Of a stretch of 19,869 bases of DNA, positions 1 through 9,416 are shown piece after piece. Each line of letters begins with the position of its first letter. Position 1 is the stretch's first letter. The position numbers and the translations under genes were made by a program. The notes beneath the pieces are model-generated. The model searched no databases. It was given only the letters and a program-made list of their open reading frames with translations, and had not been told where the DNA came from. Source of the DNA: Candidatus Omnitrophota bacterium (GTDB taxonomy: Bacteria; Ratteibacteria; UBA8468; B48-G9; JAFGKM01); the NCBI GenBank assembly GCA_023818785.1, contig JAMWCO010000008.1:1-19869 (forward strand), given 5' to 3'.

Positions 1-536
1 TTGATGAAGTTGATATTGCTCAACTTGATGCTTATGAACTTGCTTGGCTTCGCTGTAGAAAAATAGGTTATATTTTCCAGACATTTAACTTAATTCCTGT
101 TATGAGTGCGCTTGAAAATGTTATGCTTCCTATGATTTTTGCTGGGATGACAAGTGATGATGCAAGAGAAAAAGCAAAATCATTGCTTGAATTGGTAGGT
201 TTAGGAGATAGATTACATCATAAACCATTTGAACTTTCTGGAGGTCAACAACAAAGAGTTGCAATAGCCAGAGCACTTGCGAATGACCCTGCAATTATTC
301 TTGCAGATGAGCCAACAGGGAACCTTGATTTAAAAACAGGCAAAGAGATAATAAATCTTTTAAGAGAAATGAATAAAGAAAAACAGGTAAGTATTATAAC
401 TGCAACACATGATTTAAAAATGCTTGATGTATCTGATAGAGTTATATGGATAAGAGATGGAATGATTGAAAGAATAGAAGATAGAGAGAATCTTGATATT
501 AGAGTAGGACATGTAGAAGGAGAAGAAGCAGGTTAA
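1..536 (+). CDS. ABC transporter ATP-binding protein, LolD/MacB-like (5' end outside window)
   Basis: This is the C-terminal part of an ABC ATPase that powers a membrane transporter or lipoprotein/efflux complex from the cytoplasmic side. The frame is open from base 3 with no start, so the gene begins upstream and its Walker A is not visible. What is visible, in order: the Q-loop (YIFQTFNLIP), the ABC signature (LSGGQQQRVAIARAL), Walker B with the D-loop (IILADEPTGNLD) and the H-loop histidine (ATHD). The phrases FQTFNLIP, LENVMLPM and DEPTGNLD are typical of the LolD/MacB/FtsE-type family, whose partners are FtsX-like permeases; no permease is in the window, so the substrate is unknown. The internal ATG at 102 is not the start, since the Q-loop lies before it. 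proC follows after 18 bases, so the two may share a transcript. Confidence 0.93.
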   Translation, partial: DEVDIAQLDAYELAWLRCRKIGYIFQTFNLIPVMSALENVMLPMIFAGMTSDDAREKAKSLLELVGLGDRLHHKPFELSGGQQQRVAIARALANDPAIILADEPTGNLDLKTGKEIINLLREMNKEKQVSIITATHDLKMLDVSDRVIWIRDGMIERIEDRENLDIRVGHVEGEEAG

Positions 537-554
537 TACTTATAGGAGGAAGGA

Positions 555-1343
555 TTGAGAATTGGTATAATTGGTTTTGGCAATATGGGTTCTGCTATTG
601 TTGATGGTTTAATTGAAAAAAAATTGTTTAAAAAAAAAGAGATTTTAGTTTTTGATATTAATAAAGAAAAAATAAAAAACCTCCCATTTAATATAAAAAA
701 AAATAATAGGGAAGTCGTTGAAGATTCAGATGTAGTGATTATTGCAGTAAAACCAAAGGATGCTGAAAATGTTCTTGAAGAGATAAAAGATAATTTAACT
801 CCAGAAAAAATTCTTATTTCAATAATGGCTGGTATAAAAATAAAAAAAATAGAAAAAATTATTGACAAAAAAGTCCCTTTGATAAGAATAATGCCAAATT
901 TAAATGTAAAAGTAAAAGCAGGAATAATAATTTGGTGTTCAAATAAATATGGTAAAAAATATGAGAATATTGTTAAAAAGATTTTTTCACCTATTGGGAT
1001 TCTCTTTAAAATGTCTGAAAATAAATTTGACACAATAACAGCAATAAGTGGAAGTGGGCCTGGTTTTTTGTTTTATATAGCAGAAGAATTTAAAAAAATA
1101 TGTATTGAAAAAGGTATATCTAAAAAAATTGCAGATGATTTAGTAACTTATTTATTTTATGGAACTGGGAAAATGCTTTTAGATACAAAGATAGAAATTG
1201 AAAAGTTAAAAGAAATGGTATCTTCTCCAGGTGGAACAACTCTTGCGGGTTTAAGTATATTTGAAAAAATGGGTTTTGGAAGAATTTTGAGAGAAGTAAT
1301 TGAAGCAGCAGAAAATAGAAGTAGAGAACTTTCAGAAAGTTAA
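555..1343 (+). CDS. proC: Pyrroline-5-carboxylate reductase
   Basis: ProC catalyses the last step of proline synthesis, reducing 1-pyrroline-5-carboxylate to L-proline with NAD(P)H in the cytoplasm. The 262-aa product has the usual length. It starts with a Rossmann nucleotide-binding segment (residues 2-20, GxGxxG as GFGNMG), has the mid-protein IIAVKP and RIMPN motifs, and ends with the dimerisation-domain signature around GSGPGF and SSPGGTTLAGL. The start is a TTG at 555, chosen because AGGAGG at 544-549 sits 5 bases upstream and because residue 3 begins the conserved first beta strand. Runs of 8-9 A (for example near 617-640) are prone to sequencing error, but the frame is intact. The gene lies 18 bases after the ABC ATPase and 47 bases before ilvB. 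Confidence 0.95.
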   Translation: MRIGIIGFGNMGSAIVDGLIEKKLFKKKEILVFDINKEKIKNLPFNIKKNNREVVEDSDVVIIAVKPKDAENVLEEIKDNLTPEKILISIMAGIKIKKIEKIIDKKVPLIRIMPNLNVKVKAGIIIWCSNKYGKKYENIVKKIFSPIGILFKMSENKFDTITAISGSGPGFLFYIAEEFKKICIEKGISKKIADDLVTYLFYGTGKMLLDTKIEIEKLKEMVSSPGGTTLAGLSIFEKMGFGRILREVIEAAENRSRELSES

Positions 1344-1371
1344 AATTAAATTTTTGGAAAAATTTTAAATT

Positions 1372-1377
1372 TATGAT
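1372..1377 (+). promoter_or_regulatory. Possible -10 box before ilvB
   Basis: TATGAT lies 13 bases before the TTG start of ilvB, in the 47-base gap after proC. There is no well-spaced -35 box. An AT-only palindrome (AAATTTTT-GG-AAAAATTT, 1348-1365) just upstream is too tight in its loop to be a convincing terminator. The gap is too short for a T-box or leader-peptide attenuator, so if the ilv genes have their own promoter this is the only candidate. Confidence 0.25.
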
Positions 1378-1390
1378 TAAATAAAGTCAA

Positions 1391-3073
1391 TTGAAGAAAA
1401 TAAAAATGAAAGGCGCACAAATTTTTGTTGAATGTTTAAAAAGAGAAGGAGTTGAAGTTATATTTGGTTATCCTGGTGGAGCAGTTTTACCTTTGTGTGA
1501 TATTTTATATGATAGTGGAATAAGATTTATTTTGACAAGGCATGAACAGGCTGCTGCTCATGCTGCTGATGGTTTTGCTCGTTCTTCTGGGAAAGTTGGT
1601 GTATGTCTTGCTACAAGTGGTCCAGGGGCGACAAATCTTGTAACAGGCATAGCAACCGCATATATGGATTCTGTCCCAATTATTGCAATAACAGGTCAAG
1701 TCGCAACTCATCTTATTGGGAATGATGCTTTTCAAGAAGTTGATATTACTGGAATTACAAGACCAATAACAAAGCATAATTATTTAATAAAAGATGTTAA
1801 TGAAATTCCAAGAGTTGTAAGAGAAGCATTTTATATAACAAAGACGGGTAGACCAGGACCTGTTTTAATTGATTTTCCAGTTGATATCCAAAGGAAAGAA
1901 GGAGAGTTTTATTGGCCCGAAAAGATTGAAATAAGGAGTTATAAACCAAAATATGAAGGGCATCCATTACAAATAAAAAGAGCATGGGAATTGATAAAAA
2001 GTTCAAAAAGACCTGTTTTGATAGCAGGTGGAGGAATTATAATTTCAAATGCAAGTGAAGAATTAAAAAAGTTTGTTGAAAAAACAAATATCCCAGTTGC
2101 TTTTACTTTACTTGGCCTTGGTTCTCTTGATGTTGAATGGGAATATTCTCTTGGTATGCCTGGAATGCATGGAACAAAATATGCAAATTATGCAATAAGT
2201 GAATGTGATCTTTTAATTTCTGTTGGTTGTAGATTTGATGATAGAGTTACAGGTAAAATAGATGAATTTGCTCCACATGCTAAAATAATTCATGTAGATA
2301 TAGACCCTTCAGCAATAAGTAAAAATGTCAAAGTTGATATTCCTATAGTTGGTGATGCAAGAAATGTTCTTAAAAAGTTAAATGAAATATGTGAAAGAAT
2401 TGAAATAGATGATTGGTTGAAAAAGATAAAAGAATGGAAAGAGGTGTATCCTTTGAAATATGAAAGAAATGGACTTAAACCACAATATATAATTGAAAAA
2501 ATTTCTGAATATACAAAAGGGAATGCTATAATATGTACAGAAGTTGGTCAAAATCAAATGTGGACAGCGCAATATTATAAATTTAAAAAGCCACGCACAT
2601 TAATAACTTCTGGAGGGCTTGGAACAATGGGTTTTGGTTTTCCTGCTTCAATAGGAGCAAAAATTGCAAATCCAGATAAAATTGTTATAGATATTGCAGG
2701 AGATGGAAGTATTCAAATGAATATTCAGGAACTTGCTACTGCTGTTTATAATAAAATACCTGTTAAAGTTTTCATTTTAAATAACTGCTATCTTGGTATG
2801 GTGAGACAATGGCAACAACTTTTTTATAATAGAAGATATGCATTTACCTGCCTTGAAGGTGGGCAACCTGACTTTGTTAAACTTGCTGAAAGTTATGGAG
2901 CAATTGGATATAGAGTTAGCACAGAGGAAGAATTTGATAAGATTTTACCAAAAGTTCTTGAGGAGAAAGGAAAGGTTGTATTTGTTGATTGTAGAATAGA
3001 TCAAGAAGAAAATGTCTTTCCAATGGTTCCTGCTGGTGCTTCTTTAAAACAGATTCTTGATGGACTTGCATAA
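1391..3073 (+). CDS. ilvB: Acetolactate synthase, large (catalytic) subunit
   Basis: This ThDP- and FAD-dependent enzyme condenses two pyruvates to acetolactate, or pyruvate with 2-oxobutyrate, as the first common step of valine, leucine and isoleucine synthesis. The 560 aa match the family's length. Visible are the N-terminal ThDP pyrimidine domain with GYPGGAVLPL and the catalytic Glu52 in RHEQAAAHAADG, the GATN and PGPVLIDFPVD segments, the central FAD domain (RFDDRVTGK) and the C-terminal ThDP pyrophosphate domain with GDGS (Asp438) and NNCYLGMVRQWQ. The start is uncertain: TTG at 1391 or ATG at 1406 (giving MKGAQIF). Neither has a clear ribosome site, and the family alignment fits either. 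ilvN, encoding the regulatory subunit, follows 10 bases after the stop. Confidence 0.97.
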   Translation: MKKIKMKGAQIFVECLKREGVEVIFGYPGGAVLPLCDILYDSGIRFILTRHEQAAAHAADGFARSSGKVGVCLATSGPGATNLVTGIATAYMDSVPIIAITGQVATHLIGNDAFQEVDITGITRPITKHNYLIKDVNEIPRVVREAFYITKTGRPGPVLIDFPVDIQRKEGEFYWPEKIEIRSYKPKYEGHPLQIKRAWELIKSSKRPVLIAGGGIIISNASEELKKFVEKTNIPVAFTLLGLGSLDVEWEYSLGMPGMHGTKYANYAISECDLLISVGCRFDDRVTGKIDEFAPHAKIIHVDIDPSAISKNVKVDIPIVGDARNVLKKLNEICERIEIDDWLKKIKEWKEVYPLKYERNGLKPQYIIEKISEYTKGNAIICTEVGQNQMWTAQYYKFKKPRTLITSGGLGTMGFGFPASIGAKIANPDKIVIDIAGDGSIQMNIQELATAVYNKIPVKVFILNNCYLGMVRQWQQLFYNRRYAFTCLEGGQPDFVKLAESYGAIGYRVSTEEEFDKILPKVLEEKGKVVFVDCRIDQEENVFPMVPAGASLKQILDGLA

Positions 3074-3083
3074 TGGAGGGAGA

Positions 3084-3596
3084 ATGAATAAAAATAATAA
3101 TGAAAATCAGGTAGAGAGCCATATAATATCTGTAACAGTTGAAAATAGATTTGGTGTTCTTGCAAGAATATCAGGACTTTTTTCAGCAAGAGGTTATAAT
3201 ATTGATAGTTTATGTGTAGCAGAAACAGAAGACCCAACTGTTTCAAGGATGACCATAGTTGTTAAAGGAGATGAGAAAATTCTTGAACAAATTTATAAAC
3301 AACTGAATAAACTTATTGATGTTATAAAGGTTCAAGATTTAACAAAAGAAGAGCATATTGAAAGAGAACTCGCATTGATAAAAGTTAATACACCATCTTT
3401 CAATGATAGACAAGAAGTTATGCAACTGGTAAGTATTTTTAGAGGCAAAATTGTAGATGTAGGTAAAAAGACATTAACAATTGAAATATCTGGAAGTGGA
3501 TCTAAGATAAGGGCGATGCTTGATTTGCTTAAAGGATTTGGAATTAAAGAAGTTATAAGAACAGGGAAAATTGCAATTACAAGAGAATTTAAATAA
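3084..3596 (+). CDS. ilvN: Acetolactate synthase, small (regulatory) subunit
   Basis: This subunit binds the catalytic subunit and confers valine feedback inhibition. Residues about 9-85 form an ACT domain (SVTVENRFGVLARISGLFSARGYNI is the classic opening, seen here at 3123-3197), followed by TVSRMTIVV. A second ACT-like half contains KVNTPSFNDRQEVMQL and ends GKIAITRE, as in the IlvN/IlvH family. The start is ATG 3084: GGAGG at 3075-3079 is 4 bases upstream. The longer frame from TTG 3057 would overlap the end of ilvB and swallow that ribosome site, so I reject it. The resulting 170 aa is the normal length. It lies between ilvB and ilvC in the usual ilvBNC order. Confidence 0.96.
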   Translation: MNKNNNENQVESHIISVTVENRFGVLARISGLFSARGYNIDSLCVAETEDPTVSRMTIVVKGDEKILEQIYKQLNKLIDVIKVQDLTKEEHIERELALIKVNTPSFNDRQEVMQLVSIFRGKIVDVGKKTLTIEISGSGSKIRAMLDLLKGFGIKEVIRTGKIAITREFK

Positions 3597-3610
3597 AAAG
3601 GAGGAGAGAA

Positions 3611-4620
<1,010 letters not shown>

Positions 4621-4624
<4 letters not shown>

Positions 4625-5172
4625 GGACTTTTGTAGGAATTGATTTGCCAGAAAATATAAAAGAAAATTTAAAGGAATTGATTGATAGGTTAAAAAAGAT
4701 AAAGGAAGCAAAAGTAGTTAAACTTGAAAACCTTCATATAACATTAAAATTTCTTGGAGAAGTTGATGAAGAAAATATTGAAAAAATAAAAGAAAAACTT
4801 AAAGAATGTTGCACTGAATTTGATATTTTTGATGTTGATATAAAAGGAATTGGTGTATTTCCTTCTGAAAAGAGTGTAAGAGTTTTATGGGTAGGTTTAG
4901 AAGATGAAGGATATTTAAAAAAACTGAATATTAAAATAGAAGAAGTAATGAGTAAATTTGGATTTGAAAAAGAGAAGGATTTTGTAGGCCATATAACTAT
5001 TGCAAGATTTAAAAGCCTTCCAAATCTTAATTTTATAAAAGAATTCTGTGTAAAATATAAAGATTTTTTATTTGGAAAATTTAAAGTTAATGGATTTAAT
5101 TTATATGAAAGTAAATTAATGCCTGAAGGTCCAATTTATAAAATAATTGCTAAATTTCAGTTGAGACAATAA
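4621..5172 (+). CDS. thpR: RNA 2',3'-cyclic phosphodiesterase (2H family)
   Basis: ThpR (once called LigT) hydrolyses 2',3'-cyclic phosphate ends of RNA to 2'-phosphates. The 183-aa protein carries both diagnostic HxT motifs of the 2H phosphoesterase fold: HITLKFLGEV (His39, Thr41) and HITIARFK (His124, Thr126), spaced as expected in the two pseudo-symmetric halves. It opens with RTFVGIDLP, typical of the family. The ATG at 4621 overlaps the ilvC stop (ATGA), so translation is probably coupled. In other bacteria thpR is often beside recA, as it is here, separated by a 79-base gap that holds the recA promoter. The natural substrate in vivo is generally unclear for this family. Confidence 0.93.
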
Positions 5173-5202
5173 TTTCCAGCCAATTTTGTAGGTGAGGAAG
5201 AT

Positions 5203-5234
5203 TTGACTTCTAAAATTGAAAAAGTTATTATAAT
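5203..5234 (+). promoter_or_regulatory. Promoter of recA
   Basis: TTGACT (5203-5208, 5 of 6 to consensus) is followed, after 17 bases, by TATTAT (5226-5231); a perfect TATAAT overlaps at 5229-5234 with 20-base spacing. Transcription would begin at about 5238-5243, right at the AGGAGG ribosome site, giving a very short leader. An imperfect inverted repeat, ACTT-N12-AAGT (5206-5225), lies across the spacer and could be an operator. Confidence 0.6.
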
Positions 5235-5251
5235 TTTAGGAGGTGAAAAAA

Positions 5252-6316
5252 ATGGATAAAGAAAAAATCCTTGAAATGACAATATCTCAAATAGAAAAGG
5301 AGTTTGGTAAAGGTGCTATAATGAAACTTGGAGAGAAAAGATTGATGGAAGTTGAAGTTATACCTACAGGCGCAATTTCTCTTGATATTGCTCTTGGGGT
5401 TGGAGGAATACCAAGAGGAAGAGTAACGGAAATTTTTGGTCAAGAATCAAGTGGGAAAACAACTCTTGCTTTACAAATTCTTGCACAAGCACAAAAATAT
5501 GGAGGAACAGTTGCTTTTATAGATGCTGAACATGCTCTTGACCCCAATTATGCAAAGGCACTTGGAGTTAAACTTGAAGATATGCTTGTAAGTCAGCCAG
5601 ATACAGGAGAACAAGCACTTGAAATAGCAGAAGCATTGATAAGGAGTAATGCTATAGATGTTGTTGTTATTGATTCAGTTGCAGCACTTGTTCCAAGAGC
5701 AGAACTTGAAGGAGAGATGGGAGATAGTGTTATGGGTCTTCAGGCACGACTTATGTCTCAGGCATTGAGAAAACTTACTGGATATATAAGTAAATCAAAA
5801 ACAGCAGCAATTTTTATAAATCAAGTAAGGGAAAAAATAGGTGTATTTTTTGGTAATCCAGAAACGACACCAGGTGGAAGGGCTTTAAAATTTTATGCAT
5901 CTGTTCGTCTTGAAGTGAGAAAGGTAGATAGTATAAAAAGGGGAAATGATATAGTTGGAAGTAGAATAAAAGTAAAAGTTGTAAAAAATAAAGTTGCACC
6001 ACCATTTAAAGAAACAGAACTTGAAATATATTATGGTCAGGGTATAAGTAAAGAGGCATCTTTGATAGAAGCAGGATTAAGTTATGGAATTATTGAGAAG
6101 AAAGGTAGTTATTATTCTTATCAAGGTAAAACACTTGGTCAAGGGATAGAAAATATAATTGAGAGTTTAAAGAAAGAAACTTCTTTATATGAAGAAATTG
6201 ATAGAAAAATAAGAGAAAAGGTAGGTTTAATTAAAATAGGGAAAAAGGAAGAAAATGAAGTTCTTATTCCAGAAAGGATAGAAGAAACAGAAGTAAAAAA
6301 AGGAGGTAAAAAATGA
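5252..6316 (+). CDS. recA: Recombinase RecA
   Basis: RecA forms ATP-dependent filaments on single-stranded DNA, drives strand exchange and, as the co-protease, triggers LexA cleavage where that system exists. The 354-aa product is complete: N-terminal polymerisation helix, Walker A GQESSGKT (63-70), FIDAEHALDP (89-98), Walker B strand VVVIDSVAALVP (137-148), loop L1 (EGEMGDSVMGLQARLMSQ, 153-170), and loop L2 with the signature KIGVFFGNPETTPGGRALKF (195-214). The C-terminal tail after about 335 mixes acidic residues with a lysine-rich end. The start is ATG 5252, 8 bases after AGGAGG (5238-5243); an in-frame GTG at 5243 overlaps that site and is rejected. The stop overlaps the next start as ATGA. 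Confidence 0.98.
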   Translation: MDKEKILEMTISQIEKEFGKGAIMKLGEKRLMEVEVIPTGAISLDIALGVGGIPRGRVTEIFGQESSGKTTLALQILAQAQKYGGTVAFIDAEHALDPNYAKALGVKLEDMLVSQPDTGEQALEIAEALIRSNAIDVVVIDSVAALVPRAELEGEMGDSVMGLQARLMSQALRKLTGYISKSKTAAIFINQVREKIGVFFGNPETTPGGRALKFYASVRLEVRKVDSIKRGNDIVGSRIKVKVVKNKVAPPFKETELEIYYGQGISKEASLIEAGLSYGIIEKKGSYYSYQGKTLGQGIENIIESLKKETSLYEEIDRKIREKVGLIKIGKKEENEVLIPERIEETEVKKGGKK

Positions 6317-7479
6317 AAGAGATTAATGTTGGACTTATTGGTTATAAATTTATGGGGAAAGCACACTCTTTTGCTTATAAAAATGTCTCTTTATTTTTTG
6401 ATTTACCAGTAAAAGTAGTTATGAAAGTTATATGTGGAAGAACAGAAAAAGCAGTAAGTCAGGCGAAAGAAAGATTTGGTTGGCAAGAATATGAGACGGA
6501 TTGGAAAAAAGTTGTTGAAAGAAAAGATATTGATTTAATTGATATAACAACTCCTCCAAATGCTCATAAAGATATTGCAATCCAAGCAGCAAAAAATGGT
6601 AAAATTGTATTCTGTGAGAAACCGCTTGCTTCAACATTAAAAGATGCATATGAGATGCTTGAAGCAGTTGAAAAATATAAAGTTAAACATGCTATTTGTT
6701 TTAATTATAGAAAATTACCTGCTGTTGGTTTGGCTAAAAAACTTATTGAACAAGGTAAAATTGGTAAAATTTATCATATGAGGGCAGTATATTTACAGGA
6801 TTGGATAGTTGACCCAGATTTTCCATTAGTTTGGCGACTTCAGAAATCAGTTGCTGGAAGTGGTGCTCATGGTGATTTAAATGCTCACTTAATTGATATG
6901 GCAAGATATCTTGTTGGAGAATTTGATGAAGTTTGTGGGATAAATGAAACATTTATTAAAGAAAGACCTATATTAAAAGAAAAAGAAGAACTTGAAACAG
7001 GGCTTGGAGAATTTAAAGAGAAGGCAGAGGAAAAAGGGATTGTTGATGTTGATGATACTACTATTTTTCTCGTAAGATTTAGAAATGGAGCAATTGGTTC
7101 ATTTGAAGCAACAAGATTTGCAGTTGGTAGGAAAAACCATCAAAGGTTTGAAATAAATGGTAGTAAAGGAAGTATTGTCTTTAATCTTGAACGACTTAAT
7201 GAACTTGAATTTTATAGTAGAGAAGATGAACAAGATTCTCAAGGATTTAGGACAATTTTAGCAACAGATGCAACACATCCTTATGCAGGAAACTGGTGGC
7301 CAGCAGGTCATATAATTGGTTATGGAGAAAGTTTTGTGAATATGGTAGCAGATATATTCAATTCAATAAGTAAAGGAGAAAATCTGAGCCCAAATTTCTA
7401 TGATGGTGTTAAATGTCAGGAGGTCCTTGAAGCAGTTGATCAATCAATAAAAGAAAGAAAGTGGATTAAAGTAAAATAA
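6313..7479 (+). CDS. Gfo/Idh/MocA family NAD(P)-dependent oxidoreductase
   Basis: The protein (388 aa) has the two-domain form of this family, which oxidises or reduces sugars, inositols and related polyols. An N-terminal Rossmann segment reads VGLIGYKFMGKAH (the glycine loop is G-x-x-G-x-x-x-x-G, slightly loose), then ITTPPNAHKDIA, and the diagnostic CEKPL with Lys103. The C-terminal domain opens with GSGAHGDLNAHLIDMARYLVG, supplying the usual Asp188 and His192. The start at ATG 6313 overlaps the recA stop (ATGA), with AGGAGG at 6301-6306, so it is translated from the recA message. Substrate cannot be told from sequence. Its place between recA and recX is unusual, and no sugar-pathway partners are adjacent. 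Confidence 0.92.
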   Translation: MKEINVGLIGYKFMGKAHSFAYKNVSLFFDLPVKVVMKVICGRTEKAVSQAKERFGWQEYETDWKKVVERKDIDLIDITTPPNAHKDIAIQAAKNGKIVFCEKPLASTLKDAYEMLEAVEKYKVKHAICFNYRKLPAVGLAKKLIEQGKIGKIYHMRAVYLQDWIVDPDFPLVWRLQKSVAGSGAHGDLNAHLIDMARYLVGEFDEVCGINETFIKERPILKEKEELETGLGEFKEKAEEKGIVDVDDTTIFLVRFRNGAIGSFEATRFAVGRKNHQRFEINGSKGSIVFNLERLNELEFYSREDEQDSQGFRTILATDATHPYAGNWWPAGHIIGYGESFVNMVADIFNSISKGENLSPNFYDGVKCQEVLEAVDQSIKERKWIKVK

Positions 7480-7488
7480 ACCTTTTTT

Positions 7489-7497
7489 TGATAAAAT
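7489..7497 (+). promoter_or_regulatory. Possible extended -10 promoter before degP
   Basis: TGATAAAAT in the 46-base gap fits an extended -10 element (TGn plus a TATAAT-like box). No -35 is recognisable. Transcription would begin near 7504, ahead of the AGAGGAGG ribosome site (7512-7520 region) and ATG 7526. Confidence 0.35.
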
Positions 7498-7525
7498 TCA
7501 TCTAAATTAAAAAGAGGAGGGAAAA

Positions 7526-9007
7526 ATGAAAAGGAATATTTTAATTAGTTTTATTTTAGGATTTGTTTTTAGTGGTCTTGTTTTTACTGGATATACTGCA
7601 ATTGAAAAGAGAAATGATTCAAGAAAATTTTATTCAGGAGTAGTTACACCAACTTCTCTTGATGAACCATTATCTTTACAAAGTGCATTTGTTCAAGTAG
7701 CAAAATTAGTTAAACCATCAGTTGTTCAGATTACTACTGAAAAAGTTATCACATATAGATATTGGGACCCTTTTGGAGATTTAGAAGAATTTTTCAAGTC
7801 TCCTTTTGATGAATTTTTTGGATTTCCAAGAAGAAGGTCTGAACCTAAAACATATAAAAAGAAACAAGAAGGGCTTGGTTCTGGATTTGTTGTTGATGAG
7901 GAAGGATATATTCTAACAAATAATCATGTAATTGAAGGAGTTGATAAAATTCTTGTTAAACTTCTTGGAGATGAAAGGAAATATGAGGCAAAAGTTATAG
8001 GGACAGACCCAAAAACAGACCTTGCTTTGATAAAAATAAACCCGGGAAGAAATTTACCATCTGTTAAACTTGGTGATTCTGATAAAATTGAAGTTGGAGA
8101 ATGGGTTATTGCAATTGGAAATCCTTTTGGACTTGAAGAGACAGTTACAGTTGGAGTTATTAGTGCAAAAGGAAGAAGCGGTTTTGGAATAACTCAATAT
8201 GAGGATTTTATTCAGACAGATGCAGCAATCAATCCTGGAAATTCAGGAGGTCCACTTGTAAATATAAGAGGAGAAGTAATTGGGATAAATACTTTTATAA
8301 TTGCTCCTTATGCTGCTCAGGGTATTGGTTTTGCAATTCCTATAAATCTTGCAAAAAGAATTTTTTCTCAATTGAAAGAAAAAGGGAGAGTTACAAGGGG
8401 GTATCTTGGCATTTATTTACAACCACTTGATGAAGAACTTGCAAAATCATTTGATTTACCAGAAGTAAAAGGTGCCCTTGTTGCTCAAATTATAGAAAAT
8501 AGTCCAGCAGAAAAAGCAGGGATAAAAGAAGGAGATGTTATTATTGAATATGATGGGAATGAAGTTAAAGATGTTAAGGATTTACAGATGAAAGTCGCGA
8601 ATACTCCTCCTGGGAAAAGAGTTTCTGTTGTTGTTTGGAGGGATAAAAAGAGAGTTAATTTATATGTAAATGTTGGTGAAATGCCTGCTGAAGAACCAAA
8701 AGTAGCAGAGACAGAAGAAAAATTATGGAGAGGTATGAGAGTATCTTCTTTAACCGAAGAAGTAAAATCACAATTTGGAATTGATGATAATGAAGGAGTA
8801 GTAGTTACTTATGTAGAAAGTGGGTCACCAGCAGATGAGAGTGGGATAAAAGTTGGTAGTGTGATTAAAATGATAGGGAATTATAAAATTTCAAGTATTT
8901 CTGATTATAGAAAAGCAATAAAAAGTATTGGTAGAAATGTGAATGTAAGAATTCTTATTAAATATGGAGGAGTGAGCAGGTTTTTAGTTCTTAAAGGTGA
9001 GAAATAA
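7526..9007 (+). CDS. degP: Periplasmic serine protease, DegP/HtrA family, two PDZ domains
   Basis: HtrA proteases degrade or refold damaged envelope proteins outside the cytoplasmic membrane. The 493-aa protein begins with a signal or anchor segment (about residues 4-22, ILISFILGFVFSGLVFTG), then a trypsin-like domain with the full catalytic triad: His134 (TNNHVI), Asp165 (TDLALI) and Ser240 (GNSGGPL). An LA-loop-like stretch rich in Phe, Asp and Arg (about 78-112) precedes it. Two PDZ domains follow at about 282-372 (RGYLGIYLQPL onwards, with GDVI) and 400-490. That is the DegP/DegQ arrangement rather than one-PDZ DegS. The start is ATG 7526 with AGAGGAGG upstream. recX overlaps its end by 11 bases. 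Envelope stress control is plausible but no sigma-E-type box was found. Confidence 0.95.
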   Translation: MKRNILISFILGFVFSGLVFTGYTAIEKRNDSRKFYSGVVTPTSLDEPLSLQSAFVQVAKLVKPSVVQITTEKVITYRYWDPFGDLEEFFKSPFDEFFGFPRRRSEPKTYKKKQEGLGSGFVVDEEGYILTNNHVIEGVDKILVKLLGDERKYEAKVIGTDPKTDLALIKINPGRNLPSVKLGDSDKIEVGEWVIAIGNPFGLEETVTVGVISAKGRSGFGITQYEDFIQTDAAINPGNSGGPLVNIRGEVIGINTFIIAPYAAQGIGFAIPINLAKRIFSQLKEKGRVTRGYLGIYLQPLDEELAKSFDLPEVKGALVAQIIENSPAEKAGIKEGDVIIEYDGNEVKDVKDLQMKVANTPPGKRVSVVVWRDKKRVNLYVNVGEMPAEEPKVAETEEKLWRGMRVSSLTEEVKSQFGIDDNEGVVVTYVESGSPADESGIKVGSVIKMIGNYKISSISDYRKAIKSIGRNVNVRILIKYGGVSRFLVLKGEK

Positions 9008-9416
9008 TAAAGAAATATTTAAGAAAGTTTTGAAATTATTAAGTAAAAAGGATTATTCAGAAAAAGAAATCGCAGAAAAATTTCCTTCAATTCCACCTTC
9101 TATTTTAGATAAACTAAAAAAAGAAAAACTGATTGATGATTCTTCTCTTTGTGAGAAAATTGTTAATAGATTGAAAAATAAAGGGAAAGGATATTATTAT
9201 ATATTGAGAGAACTTGAGAAGAGAAAAATAAGAGAAGAGATTATTGAGAATTTTAAGAAAGAGTATAATTTTGATGAAGAATTTGAGAGATGTAAAAAAA
9301 TTTTAGAAAATTTTAGAAGAAAAAATAAAAAATCAATTATTCTAAATCTTAAAAGTAAAGGTTACCACGAAGAAATTATAGAAAAATTAATTAAAGAATA
9401 CTATCCTGAAATTTAA
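8997..9416 (+). CDS. recX: Regulatory protein RecX
   Basis: RecX binds RecA filaments and modulates recombination and ATPase activity. The 139-aa, very Lys/Glu-rich protein shows the helical-repeat pattern of the family: LSKKDYSEKEIAEKF, then LKKEKLIDDSSLCEKIVNRLKNKGKGYYYILRELEKRKI, matching the family theme in which a short Leu-Ile-Asp-Asp turn precedes a helix, a Gly-rich turn and 'I..EL..K.I'. A third, shorter repeat ends the chain. The start is taken as GTG 8997, overlapping degP by 11 bases and read by coupling; the only nearby SD-like bases (AAAGG) run into it. A TTG at 9030 is a weaker alternative. recA lies two genes upstream and alaS downstream, which supports the call. Confidence 0.85.
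   Translation: MRNNKEIFKKVLKLLSKKDYSEKEIAEKFPSIPPSILDKLKKEKLIDDSSLCEKIVNRLKNKGKGYYYILRELEKRKIREEIIENFKKEYNFDEEFERCKKILENFRRKNKKSIILNLKSKGYHEEIIEKLIKEYYPEI

Noticed and set aside
617..640. Frameshift in the A-runs of proC
   Set aside because: The frame stays open and conserved motifs lie in one frame on both sides of the runs.
1344..1390. Possible T-box, leucine/valine leader peptide or attenuator before ilvB
   Set aside because: Only 47 bases, with no specifier loop, T-box core sequence or Leu/Val/Ile-rich short frame.
3057..3083. N-terminal extension of ilvN from TTG 3057
   Set aside because: It overlaps the ilvB end and contains the GGAGG site that serves ATG 3084; the extra residues are not conserved-looking.
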